From: JASFJH01 sp050117725
Lineage (GTDB): Bacteria; Pseudomonadota; Gammaproteobacteria; AKS1
Length of the DNA stretch: 17,449 nucleotides
Direction of reading: 5' to 3'
Assembly: GCA_050117725.1 (NCBI GenBank)
Contig: JASFME010000019.1
Span: 1 to 17,449 of the forward strand
Shown here: positions 13,274-17,449 of the stretch, piece after piece
Layout of the letters: each line of letters starts with the position of its first letter
Position numbering within the stretch: the first letter of the stretch is position 1
Position numbers and translations under genes: made by a program
The notes under the pieces: model-generated
What the model was told of the DNA's origin: nothing
Seen by the model: the letters and a program-made list of their open reading frames with translations, nothing else
The model's database searches: none

Positions 13274-14323
13274 TTAACGTGATGAGTACAACATGACATC
13301 GGCAATGTCTTTCGCCCAGATCGAGAACTGTGGCACGCTGAAGATCTCTTCACCGACGGCACGGTGCATATCGGACACGAGCATGACGCCCATCTCGCGC
13401 TGCGGGAAACGCCCGGCATAATCGAGAATATGGCCCCAGACCTGTTCGGTATTGCCTTCACCCCGGGCGCGGATCGCACGGCCAACGAGTGCCGCGGCGA
13501 CGGCGTATTGCAAGTCGACTTCGTTCGGTACGTTGACATCTTCACCGCGCAGGATCGCGTCGATGTCGGGCATGTTGTCGAGGTTGTCGACGAACGCCTT
13601 CAGTTCGATACCCGCCGCCGGACCGACACAGGCCTGCAAGGTCCCGAGCAACAGCTCGGGATTGTCGCCGAACTTCTGCAGACCGCGATGGGCAAACTCC
13701 CAGGAACGCGGCGACGGGAAAGCGACCGGATTATGCGCCGGGTCAAAGTCAAACAACAGTTCCGGGCGGAAGCGCAGAAAAGCGATGATGCGTTCATCGA
13801 TACCGTTGGCATAGGCCCAGGCCACCCAGTCATCGAGATTCGTATCGAATTCAAAATGCGAAAAGCGGTTCGCCAGTGGTGCCGGCATCGTGTAGGTCAC
13901 ACCGCGATCGCCCTGGCGGTTACCCGCGGCAAAGATCGCCCAGCCTTCCGGCACTTCGTACTCGCCGAGGCGGCGGTCGAGGATCAACTGGTAGGCAGCG
14001 GCCGAGACGGTCGGCGCGGCCGAGGTGATCTCATCGAGGAACAGCACACCGCGTTCGCCGTGGCGCTGTGCATTCGGCAGGATCGCCGGCACGGCCCACT
14101 CCACTGCCTCGCCGGTGCGAAACGGGATACCGCGCAGATCAGTCGGCTCCATTTGTGACAGGCGGATATCGATCACGGCCACGTCATGCCGCTCCGCCAC
14201 CTGGGCGATGATCTGGGATTTGCCGACACCGGGCGGGCCCCACAACATTACCGGGGTGTGGTGTCCTTCTCGGGTACTTTCAAATTCGCGGTCGAGTACT
14301 GCAAACAACTGGGCCGGGCGCAT
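13274..14323 (-). CDS. MoxR-type AAA+ ATPase
   Basis: A 349-residue cytoplasmic ATPase of the MoxR/CbbQ-like AAA+ group. It has Walker A GPPGVGKS (29-36), Walker B VLFLDE (93-98), sensor 1 N135 in AAGNRQGD, an ANRF arginine-finger region (151-154) and sensor 2 in PSPRSW (R206). A helical C-terminal part follows (about 215-349). It likely forms a hexamer that works with the metallopeptidase/VWA protein encoded 36 nt downstream. GGAGGA lies just before the ATG at 14323, a strong ribosome binding site. It follows hslR by 117 nt, so it may be part of the same transcript as htpG-hslR or have its own promoter; I saw none that I trust. Confidence 0.93.
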   Translation of the reverse strand: MRPAQLFAVLDREFESTREGHHTPVMLWGPPGVGKSQIIAQVAERHDVAVIDIRLSQMEPTDLRGIPFRTGEAVEWAVPAILPNAQRHGERGVLFLDEITSAAPTVSAAAYQLILDRRLGEYEVPEGWAIFAAGNRQGDRGVTYTMPAPLANRFSHFEFDTNLDDWVAWAYANGIDERIIAFLRFRPELLFDFDPAHNPVAFPSPRSWEFAHRGLQKFGDNPELLLGTLQACVGPAAGIELKAFVDNLDNMPDIDAILRGEDVNVPNEVDLQYAVAAALVGRAIRARGEGNTEQVWGHILDYAGRFPQREMGVMLVSDMHRAVGEEIFSVPQFSIWAKDIADVMLYSSR

Positions 14324-14440
14324 ACTTCCTCCGTCACTACACGGCGTGCCTATATTAGCGAAGGCTTAAGTTTACCAGAATTATCAGGTATTCGGCACGG
14401 CGCGTGGTGTTTCTTTCTATACAGGGAGATATCGGCGCGC

Positions 14441-14827
14441 TCAATCCTGCTTGCGGCGCGTAAAACGGATGATCTGGCGGCGCGCGCGCTTGTCCGGGCG
14501 GCGCTGGCTGGATGGCTGCGCGGCGCGCTCGAGGCGCAATTGCTCGCGTAATTGCTCGCGGGCGGCAAGGCTGTCCGCCGTTTCCCGGTACAGTTGCTGG
14601 GCGACACTGGCCGGGCCACGCTGGGCGCGCAGGGCCTCGACGTGCACGGTCATCGTATACGGGCCGCGGCTGATCGTCAGTTCATCACCGGTCTTGACGG
14701 TGCGTGAAGGTTTGACGCGGCTGCCGTTCACATGCACCTTGCCACCGCTGATGGCCTCAATGGCCAGAGGCCGCGTCTTGTAAAAGCGCGCCGCCCACAG
14801 CCATTTATCGAGACGTTGCGAGTCCAT
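14441..14827 (-). CDS. hslR: Heat shock protein 15 (S4 RNA-binding domain)
   Basis: Hsp15 binds free 50S ribosomal subunits carrying a stalled nascent chain and helps recycle them after heat shock. The 128-residue product begins with the S4 domain (MDSQRLDKWLWAARFYKTR, then GGKVHVNGSRVKPSRTVKTGDELTI). It ends in a basic tail rich in R, K and Q (RRPDKRARRQIIRFTRRK), which is typical of Hsp15. The frame opens at 14893, but the extra N-terminal 22 residues are coded by an intergenic repeat (14847-14909). ATG 14827 gives the usual length. Upstream htpG is another heat-shock gene on the same strand, 93 nt away. Confidence 0.92.
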   Translation of the reverse strand: MDSQRLDKWLWAARFYKTRPLAIEAISGGKVHVNGSRVKPSRTVKTGDELTISRGPYTMTVHVEALRAQRGPASVAQQLYRETADSLAAREQLREQLRLERAAQPSSQRRPDKRARRQIIRFTRRKQD

Positions 14828-14846
14828 GAGATAAGTATGCAGCCAG

Positions 14847-14909
14847 GTTAGCAGTTGGCAGAAGACAATATTAGTCTTTGCTCGGCGCTGCAAACTGACA
14901 ACTGCAAAC
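14847..14909. repeat. Intergenic imperfect inverted repeat with inner hairpin
   Basis: GTTAGCAGTTGGCAG (14847-14861) pairs at 13 of 15 positions with CTGACAACTGCAAAC (14895-14909). A second stem is nested inside: AAGAC (14862-14866) and GTCTT (14874-14878) around AATATTA. The 10-mer CTGCAAACTG at 14888-14897 also occurs at 11155-11164. There is no clean U tract, so it looks like a dispersed repeat or processing hairpin rather than a terminator. Confidence 0.5.
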
Positions 14910-14920
14910 GTTACTTTCGG

Positions 14921-16804
14921 CTAGTCTGCCAGCTGTGTGAACATGCCGTTGACGCGCCGCACATAGGTCGCCGGATCATCGAGCTGGCCACCTTCACTGA
15001 GCAGGGCCTGGTCAAACAGCACATTGGCCCAGTCCGCGAAGCGCTCTTCATCCTGTTCCTCGCGCATTCTGCCGACCAGTGTATGGGTCGGGTTCAGTTC
15101 GAAGATCGGTTTCATATCGGGAATATCCTGGCCGACCGACTTGAGGATGCGCTCGAGGTTGCCGCTCATGTCACCCTCACCGGCCACGAGACAGGCCGGT
15201 GAATCGGTAAGACGATGTGTCAGACGAACATCCTTGACCCTGTCACCGAGCACCTGCTTGACGCGATCCACGATATCGGCGAACTCCTGTTCGGCCTTTT
15301 CCTGTTCAGCCTTGTCGGCTTCGTCTTCAAGCTCGCCGAGGTCGAGATCGCCCTTCGCCACCGACTGCAAGGACTTGCCATCAAACTCGGTCAGGCCGCT
15401 GGTCAGCCACTCATCGACACGGTCGGACAACAACAGCACCTCGACACCCTTCTTGCGAAAGATCTCGAGATGCGGACTGTGCTTCGCCGCGGCGAACGAA
15501 TCGGCCGTGATGTAATAGATCTTGTCCTGGCCATCCTTCATACGCGCGATATAGTCATGCAGGGAAACAACCTGCTCGTCCGTGTCACTGTGCGTCGAGG
15601 CAAACCGCAACAGTTTGGCGATCTGTTCGCGGTTGGCGAAATCCTCGGCCGGGCCTTCTTTCATGACCTTGCCAAACTCGTTCCAGAATGTCGCGTACTT
15701 GTCAGCGTCGTTGTTTGCCATGCTTTCCAGCATGCCCAGCACCTTCTTCACCGAGCCGGCACGCATACTGTCGATGGCCTTGTTGTGTTGCAGTATTTCA
15801 CGCGATACGTTCAGCGGCAGATCGCTCGAGTCAATCACGCCGCGCACAAAACGCAGGTAATTCGGCATGAGCTGTTCGGCATCGTCCATGATAAAGACAC
15901 GGCGTACATACAGCTTGATGCCATGCCGACGCTCGCGGTCCCACAGGTCAAACGGCGCACGGGCCGGGATATACAACAACGAGGTATATTCAAGATTGCC
16001 TTCGACGCGGTTATGCGTGTGGCACAGTGGATCTTCGAAGTCGTGTGCGACGTGTTTGTAGAATTCGTTGTATTCCTCGTCGCTGATCTCGTTGCGGGGA
16101 CGGGCCCACAGGGCCGAGGCGCTGTTAACGGTTTCGCGTTCCTCGCTACCCTCTTCCTGCTTCAGCATGCGGATCGGCAGGTTAATATGATCGGAGTACT
16201 TGTGCACGATGTTGCGCAGGCGGAACGCGTCGAGGAATTCATCCTCGCCTTCACGCAGGTGCAGGGTCACGCTTGTGCCGTGCCTGTCACGATCAATCGT
16301 CTCGAGCGTGTAATCACCTTCACCACCCGAGATCCAGCGCACACCGTGCTCGCTCGAGGTGCCGGCGCGACGGGTTTCCAGCATCACCTTGTCGGCGACA
16401 ATAAACGCTGAATAAAAACCGACACCGAACTGGCCGATCAGGTTGGCGTCTCGTGCCTGGTCACCGGTCAGCGAGTCAAAAAACTGTTTCGTCCCCGACT
16501 TGGCGATGGTCCCGATATTGTGGATGACCTCTTCGCGGTTCATGCCGATACCGTTGTCGGTGATCGTGATAGTGCGCGCGTCCTTGTCAAAATCGATATC
16601 GATGGCCAGCTCGGTATCACCCTCGTACAGGGCGTCATCGCCGAGCGCTTCGAAACGCAGTTTGTCGGCTGCATCCGAGGCGTTGGAGACAAGTTCACGC
16701 AGGAAGATTTCCTTGTTGCTGTACAGCGAATGGATCATGAGTTGCAGCAGCTGCTGCACCTCGGTCTGGAATTCAAGGGTTTCCTTGTGGGCCTCAACGG
16801 TCAT
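14921..16804 (-). CDS. htpG: Chaperone protein HtpG (Hsp90)
   Basis: ATP-dependent Hsp90 chaperone, a cytosolic homodimer that remodels client proteins late in folding. The 627-residue length fits the family. GHKL ATPase motifs are all present: E37 and N41 in LRELVSNASDA, the DNGIGM lid motif (83-88), and GQFGVGFYSAF (124-134). The middle domain has the INLPIRM and RGVIDSSDLPLNVSREILQ stretches with the conserved catalytic-loop arginine. The C-terminal dimerisation domain ends at MFTQLAD. The open frame reaches 17404, but the region beyond 16804 is antisense to the phosphoglucomutase gene. ATG 16804 has AGGAGG 10 nt upstream and begins the family's usual TVEAHKETLEFQTEV. Heat-shock control is likely (see the 16853-16880 promoter). 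Confidence 0.97.
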   Translation of the reverse strand: MTVEAHKETLEFQTEVQQLLQLMIHSLYSNKEIFLRELVSNASDAADKLRFEALGDDALYEGDTELAIDIDFDKDARTITITDNGIGMNREEVIHNIGTIAKSGTKQFFDSLTGDQARDANLIGQFGVGFYSAFIVADKVMLETRRAGTSSEHGVRWISGGEGDYTLETIDRDRHGTSVTLHLREGEDEFLDAFRLRNIVHKYSDHINLPIRMLKQEEGSEERETVNSASALWARPRNEISDEEYNEFYKHVAHDFEDPLCHTHNRVEGNLEYTSLLYIPARAPFDLWDRERRHGIKLYVRRVFIMDDAEQLMPNYLRFVRGVIDSSDLPLNVSREILQHNKAIDSMRAGSVKKVLGMLESMANNDADKYATFWNEFGKVMKEGPAEDFANREQIAKLLRFASTHSDTDEQVVSLHDYIARMKDGQDKIYYITADSFAAAKHSPHLEIFRKKGVEVLLLSDRVDEWLTSGLTEFDGKSLQSVAKGDLDLGELEDEADKAEQEKAEQEFADIVDRVKQVLGDRVKDVRLTHRLTDSPACLVAGEGDMSGNLERILKSVGQDIPDMKPIFELNPTHTLVGRMREEQDEERFADWANVLFDQALLSEGGQLDDPATYVRRVNGMFTQLAD

Positions 16805-16852
16805 GTCGCACAAACCTCCTGGGTCATTGTTGTATATACCGGGTGATGCCCT

Positions 16853-16880
16853 ATGTTGGGGCAAGATTGCGGCTTTCAAG
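16853..16880 (-). promoter_or_regulatory. Sigma-32-type (heat-shock) promoter of htpG
   Basis: On the minus strand CTTGAAA (16874-16880, exact -35) is followed after 12 nt by CCCCAACAT (16853-16861; consensus CCCCATNT). The 12-nt spacing equals that of the E. coli groE heat-shock promoter as I remember it. The predicted start is about 42 nt before the htpG ATG. Confidence 0.78.
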
Positions 16881-16888
16881 TCTTGCCC
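16859..16888. promoter_or_regulatory. Inverted repeat overlapping the htpG promoter
   Basis: GGGCAAGA (16859-16866) and TCTTGCCC (16881-16888) form a perfect 8-bp palindrome with a 14-nt spacer. It lies across the -35 and -10 of the heat-shock promoter and just before the phosphoglucomutase gene. It is not the CIRCE (HrcA) sequence. It could be an operator for either gene or a hairpin. Confidence 0.5.
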
Positions 16889-16903
16889 GAGTATGACTAC
16901 AAT
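16875..16903 (+). promoter_or_regulatory. Candidate promoter for phosphoglucomutase
   Basis: TTCAAG (16875-16880, 3/6), a 17-nt spacer, then TACAAT (16898-16903, 5/6). The ATG begins only 6 nt after the -10, so the mRNA would be leaderless or nearly so. No ribosome binding site precedes the ATG, which fits that reading. Confidence 0.4.
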
Positions 16904-16909
16904 GTTGGC

Positions 16910-17449
16910 ATGAACACAAAGACAATCAGTACCTCCGCGTTCACCGACCAGCGCCCCGGTACCTCCGGGTTGCGTAAAAAAGTCCGCGTTTTTCAGCAGC
17001 CCCACTACCTCGAAAATTTCGTGCAGTGCTCGCTCGACCAGCTCGAGGGAGTAGCCGGTGGCACCCTCGTCATGGGCGGCGATGGTCGCTATTACAACCG
17101 CGAGGCAATCCAGATCATCGCCCGCATGGCGGCCGCGGCCGGGGTAAAACGTCTCATCATCGGTCGCGACGGTCTGCTCTCCACGCCAGCGGCCTCGCAC
17201 CTGATCCGCAAACGCCGGGCGATCGGCGGTGTCATCCTGTCCGCCAGCCATAATCCCGGCGGACCGGACGGCGACTTCGGCATCAAGGTCAATGTCGCCA
17301 ATGGCGGGCCGGCCCCGGAAGCCTTCACCGAGGCTGTTTATGCGGCCACCCGGACTATCCGTGAGTACAGGATCCTCGACAGTGCCGATCTCGACCTGTC
17401 GCAAACCGGCACGCAGGCCCTCGACACAATGCAGGTCGAGATTGTCGAT
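16910..17449 (+). CDS. pgm: Phosphoglucomutase (alpha-D-glucose), N-terminal part
   Basis: Interconverts glucose 1-phosphate and glucose 6-phosphate, linking glycogen and nucleotide-sugar metabolism to glycolysis. Only 180 codons lie in the window and the frame is open at the end. Motifs seen are RPGTSGLR (15-22), GGDGRYYN (57-64) and the phosphoserine loop SASHNPGG (111-118; catalytic S113). The RPGTSGLRKKV start and FQQPHYLENFVQ stretch mark the eukaryote-like Pgm branch (as in Agrobacterium) rather than ManB/GlmM. No stop or frame problem is visible. ATG 16910 is the only sensible start; the upstream ATGs at 16893 and 16902 hit a stop at 16911-16913. It is divergent from htpG. Confidence 0.93.
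   Translation, partial: MNTKTISTSAFTDQRPGTSGLRKKVRVFQQPHYLENFVQCSLDQLEGVAGGTLVMGGDGRYYNREAIQIIARMAAAAGVKRLIIGRDGLLSTPAASHLIRKRRAIGGVILSASHNPGGPDGDFGIKVNVANGGPAPEAFTEAVYAATRTIREYRILDSADLDLSQTGTQALDTMQVEIVD

Noticed and set aside
12617..13282. Plus-strand frame coding a very hydrophobic stretch that looks like membrane helices
   Set aside because: The hydrophobicity arises from the antisense of the acidic Gln/Gly/Asp linker of the VWA protein.
13364..14158. 264-codon plus-strand open frame
   Set aside because: Antisense to the MoxR-type ATPase and without recognisable domains.
11966..14323. Assignment of the AAA+/VWA pair as CbbQ/CbbO RuBisCO activase, tempting because of the phosphoribulokinase
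   Set aside because: The VWA protein is much shorter than CbbO and has an HExxH N-terminal domain, and no RuBisCO gene is nearby.
15215..16411. 398-codon plus-strand open frame
   Set aside because: Fully antisense to htpG, whose motifs are unambiguous; it is a composition effect of GC-rich codon use.
16805..17404. Open frame giving htpG about 200 extra N-terminal residues (to 827 aa)
   Set aside because: It is antisense to the phosphoglucomutase gene, lacks similarity to HtpG, and includes the promoter and ribosome binding site of htpG.
1..17449. CRISPR array, tRNA, rRNA, transposase, prophage or toxin-antitoxin genes
   Set aside because: I looked on both strands and saw no regularly spaced repeats, cloverleaf-like segments or family motifs of these types.

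Overview
The window looks like chromosomal backbone from a free-living, probably sulfur-oxidising and autotrophic gammaproteobacterium. Three signs point there: a CpdA/YqiB (DUF1249) neighbourhood, a class I phosphoribulokinase with the substrate-binding residues of Calvin-cycle enzymes, and a protein that resembles DsrS of the dissimilatory sulfite reductase (dsr) gene cluster of purple sulfur bacteria. Base composition is fairly even throughout. I see no prophage, transposase, CRISPR array, tRNA or rRNA. The organism assignment is inference from protein families only.

Layout. (1) 1-2730: a tightly packed plus-strand trio (cpdA, a YkgJ-type Cys-cluster protein, a small lipoprotein) converges on a minus-strand pair (DUF1249/YqiB-like protein, then a 64-residue acidic protein). 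(2) 2870-6510: envelope and export genes, namely an uncharacterised 231-residue lipoprotein, a secreted two-domain rhodanese, a 98-residue periplasmic protein and a UMF1-type MFS transporter. (3) 6550-9450: phosphoribulokinase and ferrochelatase on the minus strand, with a divergent glycine-zipper envelope protein. This block is flanked by two strong bidirectional terminators. (4) 9470-11860: a DsrS-like protein and a 179-residue unknown protein on the minus strand, divergent from a class II aldolase-family protein. (5) 11860-11945: a pair of inverted REP-like palindromes with a GTAG head. (6) 11966-16804: four minus-strand genes in the order htpG, hslR, MoxR-type AAA+ ATPase, and a metallopeptidase-like/VWA protein. 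(7) 16910 to the end: the 5' part of a phosphoglucomutase.

The most interesting logic is in region 6. The htpG promoter closely resembles a heat-shock (sigma-32) promoter and is overlapped by a perfect 8-bp inverted repeat. The downstream genes encode a second heat-shock protein (Hsp15, which acts on stalled ribosomes) and an uncharacterised AAA+/VWA pair whose VWA partner carries an HExxH motif. This suggests a chaperone and remodelling stress locus. The DsrS-like/179-residue pair and the MoxR/metallopeptidase-VWA pair are the best candidates for undescribed biochemistry. Nothing in the window is a demonstrably new system.

Several open frames run far upstream of the true start (htpG, hslR, the 231-residue lipoprotein, the rhodanese, the 98-residue protein). 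In each case I chose an internal start using the ribosome binding site, promoter position, signal peptide or family length.
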